A DNA stretch of 64,000 nucleotides from Sagittula salina. Its GTDB lineage: Bacteria; Pseudomonadota; Alphaproteobacteria; Rhodobacterales; Rhodobacteraceae. The DNA lies in the NCBI RefSeq assembly GCF_017813235.1, contig NZ_JAGISH010000001.1:310001-374000 (forward strand), in the 5' to 3' direction. Position numbers and translations under genes: made by a program. Shown piece after piece: positions 34,985-45,341 of the stretch. Within the stretch, counting starts at the first letter, position 1. Every line of letters begins with the position of its first letter. A model generated the notes under the pieces. The model was not told where the DNA came from. It saw only the letters and a program-made list of their open reading frames with translations, and did no database searches.

Positions 34985-36795
34985 CAGAAAGATTGTCCAA
35001 TCCCGATATAAAGTTGCACCCCATCGCCGGTATCGCCGCCCACCGGGGCCGCGACGTCGAACCGGATGGGTCCGACAGGGGTGGCGTAGCGGACGCCCAG
35101 TCCCGCGCCCGAATGCCACGACCCGCTGTCGTCATAGAAAGACTCCGGTCCGATGTAGCCGGTGTCGGCAAAAGCCACGACGCCAATCTTTGCCGTCACG
35201 TCCACCCGCGCCTCCGCCGAGACGCCGACAAAGGACCGCCCGCCCAGCTGCGTGCCGTTCGCGTAGGTGGCATCCAGCGACTGGTAGGGCTGGCCGCGCA
35301 CGGTGCCGCCGCCACCTGAATGGAACAGGTATTCCGGCGGGGCATTGGCGGCGTCGATGCCGTAAAGCGACCCCAGCTGGAGCCGCAGCGCCATGGTGAC
35401 GCCGTCATCCTTGCCGAAGGACTTGTAGCCGCGCGCATCCGCCGTGAAATGCATCCCCGACGCATTACCGCCTGAAAGCAGCGTAAAGGGTTCCGTATCG
35501 AGCCGGACATAGGCACCCAGTGTCGCATCCGTGGTGCTGTCACGCGTGTCCCAAGTCAGAGCGGAGGGCATGGCGAAGACGTTCAGCCGTCGTACGGGAT
35601 CGCCGGGCAGGTAAAGGTCGGTGATCTCCGACCGGGACAGGGTGAAACCCAATTCACCGGTAATCGTGTCGGTGAATTCCTGGCTCACGCCCAGCCCCAC
35701 CTTGACGCTGCGGCTGATGTAGTCGGGTTCTTCCTCGTAGGCGAGTTTCGCCGTGGCGTAGAACAGCGTGTCAGCGCCATAGACGGCGGGTTTCTCGAAC
35801 CGGGCGGAAAGTTCGTAATCAGGATTCATCCCCGCCGTTCCGGCAAGCTGGCGCACTTCGGCGTCGACGCGGAACCGTTCGGCCCCGCCCAGCAGGTTGC
35901 GGTGCAGCCAGAAGGACGACAGCGTCAGCCCCTCGGTGGAACTCAGTTCCGCACCGAAACCCAGACGGCGCGGTTTGCGGTCGGTAACTTCCACCAGCAC
36001 ATCGAGCGTACTGTCGGATTTCGGCTCTTCGTTCAGCACGACAGAGCGGAAGGTTCCCGTGGCGCGCAGCCGCTCGGCCCCCTTCTCGACCGCGTCCGGG
36101 TCAAAGGTTTCGCCGCGCGGGATGCCCGCGATCTGGCGGATGCGCGCGGGTTTGACCGCGCTTTGCGTGTCAACCCGCACCTCGCCGAAGGTATAGACCG
36201 GGCCGGGATCAACCTGCACCGCGACGTCCAGTTCAGCAGCATCATGGCGCGCCGTGATCTGCTGACCGGTGATGGCAGCCGTGGCGTGGCCCTTCTGCCG
36301 CCAGCCGTCAACCGCGTCCTGTGCCGCCGCCCGCACCGCCGTGGCGCGTGCCGGTTCGCCGCTGTCGAACCCTTCTGTTTCGGGCGTACTCTTGGCGCGC
36401 GGCGCCACCTGTGCCGTGCCGAACCGGAAGCGCGGCCCCGGCTCCACCACGATCTGTGCGCGAGATATGGCTTTGGGTGCCTCGAAGGGCGGGATCGTCG
36501 CCGCCTCTCGCCCGTCGAGCAGGATGCGCACAACGGGGCCGTAGTAGCCCTGCGCATAGAGCGCCTCCACGATGCGGGCGTAATCGCCCTGCGCCGCGGC
36601 CAGCACGTCAGCCGCCTGCACGTCCTCGCGGGTTTCCAGCTCGGCCAGCACCGACACCGCCTTGACGCTGTCGCGCACCTCCGGCGCCGCTTCCTCCGGC
36701 CATGTGAAATTCACCGCGTCGAAGGCCCCCGCCGTGATCGGCCACAGCATCAAAGCCGCCGCCATGCAGGTCTGCCCCACCCTGTTCCGTCGCAC
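34984..36795 (-). CDS. tamA: Outer membrane assembly factor TamA (BamA/Omp85 family)
   Basis: GTG 36795 follows GAGGGA and gives 603 residues; an ATG at 36765 is an alternative. A signal peptide (about residues 1-24, ending ITAGAF) is followed by POTRA-type domains (about 70-270, with YGPVVRILLDGREAA and VQVDPGPVYTFGEVRV) and a 16-strand beta barrel (about 280-603) with LGFGAELSSTEGLTL and the final strand VQLYIGIGQSF, ending in Phe. It is the outer membrane partner of TamB. The two genes overlap by one base and form an operon. Confidence 0.92.
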   Translation of the reverse strand: MRRNRVGQTCMAAALMLWPITAGAFDAVNFTWPEEAAPEVRDSVKAVSVLAELETREDVQAADVLAAAQGDYARIVEALYAQGYYGPVVRILLDGREAATIPPFEAPKAISRAQIVVEPGPRFRFGTAQVAPRAKSTPETEGFDSGEPARATAVRAAAQDAVDGWRQKGHATAAITGQQITARHDAAELDVAVQVDPGPVYTFGEVRVDTQSAVKPARIRQIAGIPRGETFDPDAVEKGAERLRATGTFRSVVLNEEPKSDSTLDVLVEVTDRKPRRLGFGAELSSTEGLTLSSFWLHRNLLGGAERFRVDAEVRQLAGTAGMNPDYELSARFEKPAVYGADTLFYATAKLAYEEEPDYISRSVKVGLGVSQEFTDTITGELGFTLSRSEITDLYLPGDPVRRLNVFAMPSALTWDTRDSTTDATLGAYVRLDTEPFTLLSGGNASGMHFTADARGYKSFGKDDGVTMALRLQLGSLYGIDAANAPPEYLFHSGGGGTVRGQPYQSLDATYANGTQLGGRSFVGVSAEARVDVTAKIGVVAFADTGYIGPESFYDDSGSWHSGAGLGVRYATPVGPIRFDVAAPVGGDTGDGVQLYIGIGQSF

Positions 36796-37121
36796 CCCAG
36801 TCCCTCACACGTTCGCCGTGGTTTTCCTGACGGTAAGTCTAGTGGAGTTTGTTCCCGAACACAGGGCCATTCCGCAATTTCGGCGGGAACCGGCGCAAAT
36901 TCGGCGCAGATTTTGTGGCAGGAAAGGCACTTTGTGCCAGAGCTTCCCTGACCGGGCGCAAGGTCAAGCGGATTGGGCGACTAGCCGCGCATGAAATCTT
37001 AGGTGGCGAGAGGTCCGGGGCGGGGGGCGCAGGCGGATGCGTCGAACCGATCGGACCGACTCGGGACCGAAGTCGCTATGGAATACAACGAGCGGGGTCG
37101 TCAGGGCGGTGCCTTCGGCGG
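36796..37121. other. 326-base intergenic region upstream of tamA
   Basis: It holds the tamA promoter region at its left end and the 3' side of the transglutaminase gene at its right. No ribosome-site-supported coding frame, clear palindrome or terminator was seen. In relatives of the transglutaminase cluster an Anbu proteasome-like gene can be adjacent; none is here. Confidence 0.5.
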
Positions 37122-38006
37122 TTAGCGACCCTCCACCTCCGGCACCATGTCCACCGCGTGGCGCGTGGTGTGGGGGCCAGCGCTGCGCAAAGAGCCCTTC
37201 ACCGGGGCCACGTCGGCGTAGTCGCGCCCGATGGCCACCGCCACGTGATCCTCGCCCACCGCCATGTCGTTCGTCGGGTCGATCTCGATCCAGCCCATTT
37301 CTCGACCGCACCAGGCGCGCACCCAGGCGTGCATGGCGTCGGCGCCCTCCAGCCGGGGCCTTCCCTCCGGCGGCTCGGTCCGCAGGAAGCCCGAGACATA
37401 GCCCGCCGGCACCCCCACCGACCTGAGTCCGGCAATCATCACGTGGCTGATGTCCTGACAGACACCGCGCCTGCGGGCGAACGCCTCTGCCGGGTCCGTC
37501 GTCACCTCCGTCGCGGTGGCGTCGAATTCGAACCAGTCGTGCAGCGCGGTGGACAGCGCCCGCACCGCCTGCAGCGCGGTCGGCGCGGATTGCGTGGTGC
37601 GACTGGCAAAAACGCCGATCTCGCCGCCAAGGCTGACCCGTTCGGACGCAGCGGTAAAGTGATGTGGCGACTCCGGCCCGAGCGATGTCTCCGCCGCCAC
37701 GTCATTGGCAAGCAGCGACAGCGACGGCGAAAGGTCCATGCTTTCCTCGCCTTCGTGCCGCCGTACCCGCGCCTTCAGTCGGAAGGTCACTTCGGACAGG
37801 GGCTCCGCAAAGGTGACTGCGACCATGGCATTGCCGAAAAAATCGACCTCTTCGGAGCGCATCGCCGGTTCCGGCACGCAGCTTACCTGCGCCGTCAGCA
37901 CCTGCTGGCGGGCGTTGTCCATCGGCACCATCCGCAACAGCGTGCGCGCCGCCGTGGCGCGGCTTTCGTAGCGGTAGCGGATCGCGAGGGTGAGATCGTA
38001 GATCAT
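37122..38006 (-). CDS. Transglutaminase-like protein with N-terminal beta domain
   Basis: The 294-residue protein starts MIYDLTLAIRYRYESRA, the N-terminal domain found before bacterial transglutaminase-like cores. The thiol-protease-type triad is visible: Cys183 in RRGVCQDISHV, His in GADAMHAWVRAWC, and Asp in WIEIDPTND. These enzymes cleave or form amide bonds. It is the last gene of a leftward trio with the ATP-grasp/alpha-E and DUF2126 genes, 3 bases after the previous stop. Confidence 0.92.
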   Translation of the reverse strand: MIYDLTLAIRYRYESRATAARTLLRMVPMDNARQQVLTAQVSCVPEPAMRSEEVDFFGNAMVAVTFAEPLSEVTFRLKARVRRHEGEESMDLSPSLSLLANDVAAETSLGPESPHHFTAASERVSLGGEIGVFASRTTQSAPTALQAVRALSTALHDWFEFDATATEVTTDPAEAFARRRGVCQDISHVMIAGLRSVGVPAGYVSGFLRTEPPEGRPRLEGADAMHAWVRAWCGREMGWIEIDPTNDMAVGEDHVAVAIGRDYADVAPVKGSLRSAGPHTTRHAVDMVPEVEGR

Positions 38007-38009
38007 CGC

Positions 38010-40493
38010 TCAGCTCATGTAATGACGGGCGATCATGTCTGAAACCGCCATCAGTCGCCGCCCCGTATCGGTCAGCGCGACGCGGTCCAGTTCGTCCGGC
38101 AGGGCGACCGTCAGATCGGTGTTCAGCCGCAAGAGAGCGCGGCCGAGTTCGCTGACCTGCGTGCTGTCGTGGCGGCGTGGCAAGCGGCCCTGATCCTTTA
38201 GAAGCCGCGCCACCTGAAAGGCGATGGCGCGCGGGTTGTCCGGGTCGAGCGCCAACAGATCGACCACCGCCGCGCGCCGCGTGACCGACGAATACCGCCG
38301 CCGGTAGGCCATCACGCTGTCGCCGATCTCGATGGCGAGGTCGAGCGCGCCGGGCGCGGCCTTCGGGTCGGCGAGATCGGCAAGCAGGGCCGCCATGCCG
38401 ATGCCGCGTTCGACGGAACGGCCCATGGTCATGAAACGCCAGCCGGAGGCGCGGAACATATTGTCGTTCACGAGGCCGGAGAACCCCGCCAGATGGCGCA
38501 GCAGGTCGCCCATGCCACGGGCGGCGTCGTCGGGTTTGAACGGCCGCTCCGCCAGCCTGTCCGCCAGCGCGTGCAACTCGTTCAGAGCGTGCCAGCCGTC
38601 CTCGGAAAAACGGTCGCGCACGGTGCCGACGCAATTGAGGGCGGCATCGAACAACGCGCCCAGCCCCTGCGGTACCGTGGCGGTGTACAAATCGCCCCCC
38701 ATGCCCTGCCGGGCCAGCCCCTTGCGCAGCAGCGGCAAAAGCGCCGGTTCCGGCAGGCCCGCCGCCGTCCCCGCCTCGGCCACCCGCTGATGGTAGGCCC
38801 GCAGAGTACGCACGGTATGTTCGGCCCTCTCGACGTAGCGACCCAGCCAAAAGAGGTTGTCGGCGGCGCGGGCGGGCAGCTGTTCCGGAGCGTGCCGCAG
38901 AAAGGGCGTGTCGCTGCCCGGGGCAAGGCTGTCTGGCGCGACCTTCGCCTCGGACACCACCCAGACATCCGCCACGGAACCGCCCGATTGCATGGCCAGC
39001 GCGGTTGGGTCTTCGGTGCGGCCGATGCGGGCGTAGCCGCCGGGCATCACGTCCCAGCCCTGCGGCGTGCGCACGGCAAAGACGCGGATCACCATGGGAC
39101 GCGGTACCAGCCGCCCGTGGATCCACGCCGGCGTGGTCGAGAGCGTCACCGCCTCCTGTCCCACCAGCGCATCACCCGCCGCATCGATCCAGTCGCGCAC
39201 CGCCCCGCGTGCGGTATCGCGGGACCGCACGCCCAGCGCGGTGGTGCCGTGCATTTCAAAGGGCAGTGCGGTCGACATGGCGGGGGCGATCATCATGCGT
39301 TCGAGGTGGTCGCGGACATGCGCCCGTTCGCGCGGCTGACCGCACCACCACGTGGCGATATTGGGCAGCATCAGCCGTTCGCCGGTCAGGCGCTGACAGA
39401 TGCGCGGCAGAAAGGCCATGAGCGCCCGCGCCTCCAGCACGCCCGATCCCAGCGCGTTGATCATCGAGACCTGCCCCGCGCGCAGGGCAGAGACCATGCC
39501 CGGGGTCCCGATGGCAGAGCCTTCGTCCAGTTCCAACGGGTCGGCAAAACGCGAATCCATACGCCGCCAGAGCACGCTGACCGGCTCCAGCCCGGCGATG
39601 GTGCGCACCATCAGCCCCTCCGGCGTCACCGTCAGGTCGCCGCACTCCAGCAGCAGCATCCCGAGGTAGCGCGCGATATAGGCGTGTTCAAAGTAGGTAT
39701 CCGTGTGCTGACCCGGCGTCAGGATCGCGGCGTGTCCCGCCCCCTGCCTGCCCTGGGCACCCGCCAGCCCCTGCAGCGTTTCGCGCAGCCCGCGAAAGAA
39801 GCCCGCCAGCCGGTGCACGTCAGCCTTCGGGAAAAGCTCCGGAAAGACCCGCGCGGTCGCCATGCGGTTTTCCAAGGCAAAGCCCGGCCCCGAAGGTGCC
39901 TGCGTGCGGTCGCCCAGCACGATCCACGAGCCATCCGGCGAGCGGCCGATCTCGAAGGCCAGAACCTGCAGGAAATGGCCCGAGCGCGGCTTCACCCCCA
40001 CCAGCGGGCGCAGCCATTCAGGGTTCGACGCCACCAGCTGCGGCGGTAGCAGCCCCTGCGCCACGAGGTCGGCGGGGCCGTAGAGGTCCGCCATGATGCG
40101 TTCCAGCAGTTCGGCGCGCTGGCGCAGCCCGTCTGCCAGCGCGATCCACTCGGCCTCCGCCACCATCACCGGCAGGTGCGAGAGCGGCCAGTCGCGCACG
40201 TCCGACCCCGAGCCGGTGTACTGGCGGTAATAGACACCCGCGTCGTGCAGGTACTGGTCGCCGCGCGCGAAATCTGCGGCCAGCGCCTCCGGCCCACGGG
40301 CGGCGAGGTGGTCCACCATGGGCTGCCAGACCGGGCGGATAGATCCGTCGGGGCAGAGCAGTTCGTCCGCCACGCCCTCGGGCGGGCGGTAGCCCTTCAG
40401 AAGGTCGCACAGGCGCCGCGCGGCGAGGCTGTCCTCACCCCCGCCCTCCGCCGATCCGGCGCCCGTCCTGTCCTCCCCGCCGCCGTCCGCCAT
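38010..40493 (-). CDS. Circularly permuted ATP-grasp protein fused to alpha-E domain
   Basis: The 827-residue protein has a circularly permuted type 2 ATP-grasp region (about 30-510; GVYYRQYTGSGSDVRDWPL, LGDRTQAPSGPGFALENR, and YARIGRTEDPTAL) and an alpha-E helical domain (about 535-827; LPARAADNLFWLGRYVERAE and ASGWRFMTMGRSVERG). In many bacteria these two parts are separate genes (COG2308 and COG2307). ATP-grasp enzymes ligate carboxylates to amines; together with transglutaminases they are predicted to make or edit an unusual peptide or amide. It lies 22 bases after the DUF2126 gene. Confidence 0.92.
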   Translation of the reverse strand: MADGGGEDRTGAGSAEGGGEDSLAARRLCDLLKGYRPPEGVADELLCPDGSIRPVWQPMVDHLAARGPEALAADFARGDQYLHDAGVYYRQYTGSGSDVRDWPLSHLPVMVAEAEWIALADGLRQRAELLERIMADLYGPADLVAQGLLPPQLVASNPEWLRPLVGVKPRSGHFLQVLAFEIGRSPDGSWIVLGDRTQAPSGPGFALENRMATARVFPELFPKADVHRLAGFFRGLRETLQGLAGAQGRQGAGHAAILTPGQHTDTYFEHAYIARYLGMLLLECGDLTVTPEGLMVRTIAGLEPVSVLWRRMDSRFADPLELDEGSAIGTPGMVSALRAGQVSMINALGSGVLEARALMAFLPRICQRLTGERLMLPNIATWWCGQPRERAHVRDHLERMMIAPAMSTALPFEMHGTTALGVRSRDTARGAVRDWIDAAGDALVGQEAVTLSTTPAWIHGRLVPRPMVIRVFAVRTPQGWDVMPGGYARIGRTEDPTALAMQSGGSVADVWVVSEAKVAPDSLAPGSDTPFLRHAPEQLPARAADNLFWLGRYVERAEHTVRTLRAYHQRVAEAGTAAGLPEPALLPLLRKGLARQGMGGDLYTATVPQGLGALFDAALNCVGTVRDRFSEDGWHALNELHALADRLAERPFKPDDAARGMGDLLRHLAGFSGLVNDNMFRASGWRFMTMGRSVERGIGMAALLADLADPKAAPGALDLAIEIGDSVMAYRRRYSSVTRRAAVVDLLALDPDNPRAIAFQVARLLKDQGRLPRRHDSTQVSELGRALLRLNTDLTVALPDELDRVALTDTGRRLMAVSDMIARHYMS

Positions 40494-40515
40494 CTGCCTG
40501 TCCCGCGTGCCTGCC

Positions 40516-43500
40516 TCAGATCCCCGGCGAGCGGCGCAGGTCCAGCGTCATCGGGAACTCCGGATGCGGGGCCTGCGCCGCGGGCCAGTAGGAACCGGGA
40601 GTATGACCGAACTTCTCGAACCGCGCCAGCCGCCGTGCGTCGGCCTCGTTGGTGTTGACCGGGAAGGTGTCGTAACTGCGCCCGCCCGGATGCGCCACGT
40701 GGTAGGTGCAACCGCCAAGCGCCCGCCCCGACCAGATGTCGAAGACGTCAAAGACCAGCGGGGCGTCGACGCCCAGCACCGGGTGCAGCGCCTCCGCCGG
40801 TTGCCAGGCCTTGAAACGGACTCCGCCGACCTTCACGCCGCTGGTCGCGGTGGCCGCCAGCGGCACGGGCCGCTTGTTGCAGGTGACGATGTAGCGGTCG
40901 GGGTTGAGCGTGGTCAGCTGCACCTGCATCCGTTCCACCGAGCTGTCGGTGTAGCGCACGGTGCCGCCGATGGCGCCGCGTTCACCCAGCACGTGCCAGG
41001 GTTCCAGCGCCTGCCGCACCTCCAGCGTGACGCCCTCGTAGGTGACTTCGCCGGCAAAGGGGAAGCGGAACTCGCGCTGCGCCTCGAACCACTCCGGGCG
41101 CATGTCGAAGCCGTGCTGGCGCAGGTCGCGCAGCACGTCCATGAAGTCCTCCCAGACGAAATGCGGCAGCATGAAGCGGTCGTGCAGCTGCGTGCCCCAG
41201 CGAACCGGCTTGCCCTTGATCGGGGTTTTCCAGAGCCGCGCGAGGATGGCGCGCACCAGAAGTTGCTGGGCGAGGCTCATGCGCGGGTCTGGCGGCATCT
41301 CGAAACCGCGGAATTCCAGCAGGCCAAGCCGCCCCGTGGGCCCGTCGGGCGAGAACATCTTGTCGATGCACAGTTCCGCACGGTGGGTGTTGCCGGTGAC
41401 GTCGATCAGCATGTTGCGCAGCAGCCGGTCGACCAGCCAGGGCTGCGGCTGGGAGGTGTCCTCGTCCGGGTCGGGGATCTGCGCCAGCGCGATCTCAAGC
41501 TCGTAGAGCGTATCGTGCCGCGCCTCGTCGATGCGCGGCGCCTGGGAGGTCGGGCCGATGAAGAGGCCGGAGAAGAGGTAGGACAGCGCCGGGTGCCGCT
41601 GCCAGTACAGGATGAGCGAACGCATCAGGTCCGGGCGCCGCAGGAAGGGGGAATCGTAGGTGGTCGCCCCGCCGACGACCACGTGGTTGCCGCCCCCCGT
41701 GCCCACGTGGCGCCCGTCGATCATGAACTTGTCGGCGCCCAGCCTGGTCTGGCGGGCTTCGTCGTAGACGCCTTCGGTGATCGCGACGCAATCCTGCCAG
41801 TCCTGCGCCGGGTGGATGTTCACCTCGATCACGCCGGGATCAGGAGCAACGCGGATCACGTTCAGACGCGGGTCCGACGGCGGAGCGTAACCTTCGATGT
41901 GGATCGGCAGGCCAAGCTCCTCCGCCGTTGTTTCGGCGGCGGCGAGCAATTCGAGGTAGTCCTCCAGTTCACCCACCGGCGGCATGAAGAGGCACAGCCG
42001 CCCGTCGCGCGGCTCCACGGCTATGGCGGTGCGCACATGGCCCAGACCCGGATCGTTTCCCTCCATGCTCATGGGGTTCTGCCGGGCCTGCGCACCGCTG
42101 TCCTCGGGCTTGATGCCGGAGACCGGCTGATCATGCCCCTTGCTGACGGCGGGCAGGGTTTCGGCCTCTTCCGCGGCGATACGTTCCAGTTCATCGAGGA
42201 TCAGGCGCCGGCGCTGTTCGATTTCCCGATGGAAATCCGGCAGCGCCGTGACAGGCCTGCTGGGATCGGCGTCGTAGGTATAGGGGTAGGAGGACGCCGG
42301 AATATGCGGCAGCGTACCCAGCGGCAGCCGGAAGCCCACCGGGCTGTCGCCGGGGATCAGGAACAGATGGCCCCGGCGCGTCTTCCAGCGTTCGGAAATC
42401 CAGTTGGACTTGCGCGCCTTCCCCTGCCAGCGCTGGATCGGCAGGATGTGGCCAGCGGCCTCTGTCAGGCCACGGTTGAACACGCGGGCGATGCGGGCGC
42501 GCGCCTCCGGGTTCTTCAGCTTGGGGTCCTCGGGGGTGACGTTGATCGGCAGGCCCGCCTCCTTCAGGACCCATTCGGCGGGGTCCTCGTAGGCGGGACG
42601 CACAAAGTCGGCCTCGATCCCCAGCGTCTCCGCGAAGGTCTCCATGAACCGCTCGGAATCCGCGTTGGTCGCGCCGGTCTGCGTTTCCGGCGCCACAAGG
42701 TCGGGGTTCTTCCAGATCGGCTCCCCGTCGCGGCGCCAGAACAGGCTGAAGGTCCAACGCGGCAGGGTCTCGCCAGGGTACCACTTGCCCTGCCCGTAGT
42801 GCAGGAAACCGCCCGGGGCAAAGCGCGCCCGCAGGCGACGGATCAACTGGTCTGCGCGGTCGCGTTTCGTCGGCCCCACGGCGGCGGTGTTCCACTCGTC
42901 GCTCTCGAAATCGTCGATGGAGACAAAGGTCGGCTCGCCGCCCATGGTCAGACGCATGTCCTCGGCTTCCATCACCATGTCGACCTCTCGACCCAGCGCA
43001 TCGAGCGCCTGCCAGCTTTCCTCGCTGAACGGTTTGGTGATGCGGGGGTGTTCCGCGATGCGGTGCACCTCCATGGCAAAATCGAAATCGGTCTGCGTGT
43101 CCGGATCCCCGGTAAAGCCGCCGACGATAGGCGCCGCATTGGCGTAATGTGGCGTTGCGGCCAGCGGGATGTGGCTTTCGCCGGTCAGCAGCCCGGAGGT
43201 CGGGTCGAGCCCCAGCCAGCCCGCGCCGGGCAGGTAGACCTCGCACCAGGCGTGCAGGTCGGTAAAGTCGTGATCGGTGCCCGACGGACCGTCGAGCGCC
43301 TCCAGATCCGGTTTCAGCTGGATCAGGTAGCCGGAGACAAAGCGCGAGGCGAAGCCGAGGTGACGCAGAATGTTGATCAGCAGCCACGACGTGTCACGAC
43401 AGGAACCGGACCCCTTTTCCAGCGTCTCCTCCGGGGTCTGCACGCCGGGTTCCATGCGGATGAGGTAGTCGATCTGCTGCTCGAGGCGGGCATTCAGGTC

Positions 43501-43938
43501 GACGAGGAAATCGACGGTGGCGGTCTTGTCGCGCGGAATCGAGTCGACCCAGGCCTGTACCTTGGGTGTGAGGGGCACGGGTGTGCGGTATTGTTCGAGG
43601 TCCGCGGCAATCTCGTCGGGGTAGGCGAAGGGCCATTCCCGCGCGCTTTCCTCAAGGAAGAAGTCGAAGGGGTTGTAGACCGTCATGGCCGCGACGAGGT
43701 CGACCTCGATGCGGAACTCGGTCACGGGTTCGGGGAAGACGAACCGCGCCAGCCAGTTGCCGTAGATGTCCTGCTGGTGATTGACGAAATGCGGTTCCGG
43801 CCCGACCTTCAGGCTGTGCGAGATGACCCGTGTGCGCGAATGCGGCGCCGGGCGCAGGCGAATGATCTGCGGTCCGAGCCGCACGGGGCGGTCGTACTTG
43901 TAGTGCGTCAGGTGACGGATGCTCGCGGTGATCGCCAT
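40516..43938 (-). CDS. Transglutaminase family protein with DUF2126
   Basis: ATG 43938 gives 1140 residues beginning [25 protein letters not shown] transglutaminase-like domain occupies about 1-290, with catalytic Cys180 in [13 protein letters not shown], His in [15 protein letters not shown], and Asp in [14 protein letters not shown]2126 follows (about 300-1140; [46 protein letters not shown]). An upstream TTG at 43977 is in frame but less typical. It heads the leftward trio. The product of this system is not known to me. Confidence 0.92.
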   Translation of the reverse strand: MAITASIRHLTHYKYDRPVRLGPQIIRLRPAPHSRTRVISHSLKVGPEPHFVNHQQDIYGNWLARFVFPEPVTEFRIEVDLVAAMTVYNPFDFFLEESAREWPFAYPDEIAADLEQYRTPVPLTPKVQAWVDSIPRDKTATVDFLVDLNARLEQQIDYLIRMEPGVQTPEETLEKGSGSCRDTSWLLINILRHLGFASRFVSGYLIQLKPDLEALDGPSGTDHDFTDLHAWCEVYLPGAGWLGLDPTSGLLTGESHIPLAATPHYANAAPIVGGFTGDPDTQTDFDFAMEVHRIAEHPRITKPFSEESWQALDALGREVDMVMEAEDMRLTMGGEPTFVSIDDFESDEWNTAAVGPTKRDRADQLIRRLRARFAPGGFLHYGQGKWYPGETLPRWTFSLFWRRDGEPIWKNPDLVAPETQTGATNADSERFMETFAETLGIEADFVRPAYEDPAEWVLKEAGLPINVTPEDPKLKNPEARARIARVFNRGLTEAAGHILPIQRWQGKARKSNWISERWKTRRGHLFLIPGDSPVGFRLPLGTLPHIPASSYPYTYDADPSRPVTALPDFHREIEQRRRLILDELERIAAEEAETLPAVSKGHDQPVSGIKPEDSGAQARQNPMSMEGNDPGLGHVRTAIAVEPRDGRLCLFMPPVGELEDYLELLAAAETTAEELGLPIHIEGYAPPSDPRLNVIRVAPDPGVIEVNIHPAQDWQDCVAITEGVYDEARQTRLGADKFMIDGRHVGTGGGNHVVVGGATTYDSPFLRRPDLMRSLILYWQRHPALSYLFSGLFIGPTSQAPRIDEARHDTLYELEIALAQIPDPDEDTSQPQPWLVDRLLRNMLIDVTGNTHRAELCIDKMFSPDGPTGRLGLLEFRGFEMPPDPRMSLAQQLLVRAILARLWKTPIKGKPVRWGTQLHDRFMLPHFVWEDFMDVLRDLRQHGFDMRPEWFEAQREFRFPFAGEVTYEGVTLEVRQALEPWHVLGERGAIGGTVRYTDSSVERMQVQLTTLNPDRYIVTCNKRPVPLAATATSGVKVGGVRFKAWQPAEALHPVLGVDAPLVFDVFDIWSGRALGGCTYHVAHPGGRSYDTFPVNTNEADARRLARFEKFGHTPGSYWPAAQAPHPEFPMTLDLRRSPGI

Positions 43939-44254
43939 GGGATGCGGGTGTCCTGTGAATTGGGATCGGTCTGCCAATCAATGCCTTGCCGCCGCGTCTC
44001 TTGTAAAGGAAGCCGTAAGGAGGAGATCCGCGTCCCCCCTGCCCCGCGATGCCGCGCTGAAGGAACGGGCGTTTCCCCGGCGACCGTCGCGCCCGTGACG
44101 GGCGCGTGCAATCGGGGGAAGCGCTGCTTCCCCCACGCCATTGGGCCACGGGCCCAATGGCCCCCCATCGCGGTATTTTTGAACCAAAGAAGCAGGGGCG
44201 TGGTGCCCCCAGCGTGAAACTGTTGTGGCGAGGCCGGAGCGGAGGCGGGTTCGG
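43939..44254. other. 316-base intergenic region
   Basis: It contains the upstream region of the DUF2126 gene and a copy of the dispersed repeat (44114-44200). No coding sequence is supported. Confidence 0.6.
44114..44200 (+). repeat. Dispersed intergenic repeat, copy 4, with two perfect hairpins
   Basis: Two perfect stems lie in tandem: gggggaagc/gcttccccc (44114-44134) and ccattgggcc/ggcccaatgg (44138-44160). These are followed by ATCGCGGTATTTTTG and AACCAAAGAAGCAG. Confidence 0.8.
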
Positions 44255-45226
44255 TCAGGCGACGCGGTTCGGCGGATCGCCTCCGTCGAGGAAGACGGCG
44301 AGGTTGTCGATAGCGCAATGCCCCATCGCCTCGCGCGTTTCGGTCGTGGCGCTGCCAAGGTGCGGCAAGAGAACGAGACCGGGGCACTCCAGCAGTTCTG
44401 GGCTGACGCGCGGTTCGCCCTCGAAGACATCAAGCCCGGCGCCACGCAGGTGGCCCTTGCGGATGGATGCCACCAGCGCTGCCTCGTCCACAACCTCGCC
44501 GCGCGCGGTGTTGATGAGGTAGGCGCCGGGCTTCATCTGTGCCAATCGGGACGCATCGATCAGGTGGCGGTTCTCCGCTCCGCCGGGGCAATGCAGGGAA
44601 ACGAAATCAGCGCCGGCCAGTGTCTCTGCCAATGGCAGTTGGCGCGCGCCGCATTGTGCCAGAAGGTCGGGAGCAATGGGAGAGCGGTTGTAGACCGTGA
44701 TTGCCATACCGAAACCATGGTGCGCACGGCGCGCCATCTCGCGGCCGATGCGGCCGTAGCCTATGATGCCCAGCACCTTGCCCGTGACTTTGGTGCCGAC
44801 CAGGTGCGTGGGCCGCCAGCCTGACCATTGCCCGGCGCGCAACTCGCGCTCGCCCTCTCCCGCGCGGCGCGCCGCCATCAGGAGAAGCGTCATGGCGATA
44901 TCCGCCGTACAGTCGCTCAGAACGTCGGGCGTATTCGTCACGGCGATCCCCAGACGCTGCGCCGCCGCCACGTCGATATGCGAGAATCCGACACCGTAAT
45001 TCGCCAGCAGGCGGCAGCGCGGCGTCGCAAGCCCGTCGAAAACCTCCGAACCCATCGCATCCGTCACTGTTGGCAGCACCGCGTCATACTCCGTCAGCGC
45101 CGCCCTCAGCGCCGCAACATCCATTGGCCTGTCAGCCTCGTTGAAGGTGACATCGAAACGTTCGGCGAGCCGGCGTTCCACCGCCGCCGGCCACCGCCGT
45201 GTCACCAGCACCTTTGCCCGCTCCAT
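44255..45226 (-). CDS. D-2-hydroxyacid dehydrogenase (glycerate/glyoxylate reductase type)
   Basis: The 323-residue enzyme has LLANYGVGFSHIDV, VLGIIGYGRIGREMA for NAD(P), LINTARGEVVDEAAL with catalytic Arg, and LLPHLGSATTETREAM with catalytic His. The hydroxypyruvate/glyoxylate reductase group is most likely. It is 115 bases downstream of bhcD on the same strand, with a degenerate repeat between, so cotranscription with the bhc genes is possible but not certain. Confidence 0.9.
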   Translation of the reverse strand: MERAKVLVTRRWPAAVERRLAERFDVTFNEADRPMDVAALRAALTEYDAVLPTVTDAMGSEVFDGLATPRCRLLANYGVGFSHIDVAAAQRLGIAVTNTPDVLSDCTADIAMTLLLMAARRAGEGERELRAGQWSGWRPTHLVGTKVTGKVLGIIGYGRIGREMARRAHHGFGMAITVYNRSPIAPDLLAQCGARQLPLAETLAGADFVSLHCPGGAENRHLIDASRLAQMKPGAYLINTARGEVVDEAALVASIRKGHLRGAGLDVFEGEPRVSPELLECPGLVLLPHLGSATTETREAMGHCAIDNLAVFLDGGDPPNRVA

Positions 45227-45267
45227 ACCTTTCCTCCCTGCCCAGACGGGGAGCGGCCGCGCCGCCC

Positions 45268-45308
45268 CCCCCCGGGGTTTCTCGTTGCGAAATACTCACG
45301 TCCCCCAG
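45268..45308. repeat. Diverged dispersed repeat, copy 5
   Basis: A C-rich run followed by GGGGTTTCTCGTTGCGAAATACTCACGTCC-like sequence (the AAATACTC core visible) lies between the hydroxyacid dehydrogenase and bhcD. It resembles the intergenic repeat in reverse but is too diverged to be sure. Confidence 0.35.
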
Positions 45309-45341
45309 GCGCCGGGCGCGCGCCCGCCGGGGGGACGCGGC

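Noticed and set aside
36796..37121. Anbu proteasome-like gene expected beside the transglutaminase cluster.
   Set aside because: The space is only 326 bases and no frame resembles an N-terminal-nucleophile hydrolase.
40507..44217. 1236-codon plus-strand frame over the DUF2126 gene.
   Set aside because: Composition is low complexity and the minus strand encodes a clear transglutaminase/DUF2126 protein.
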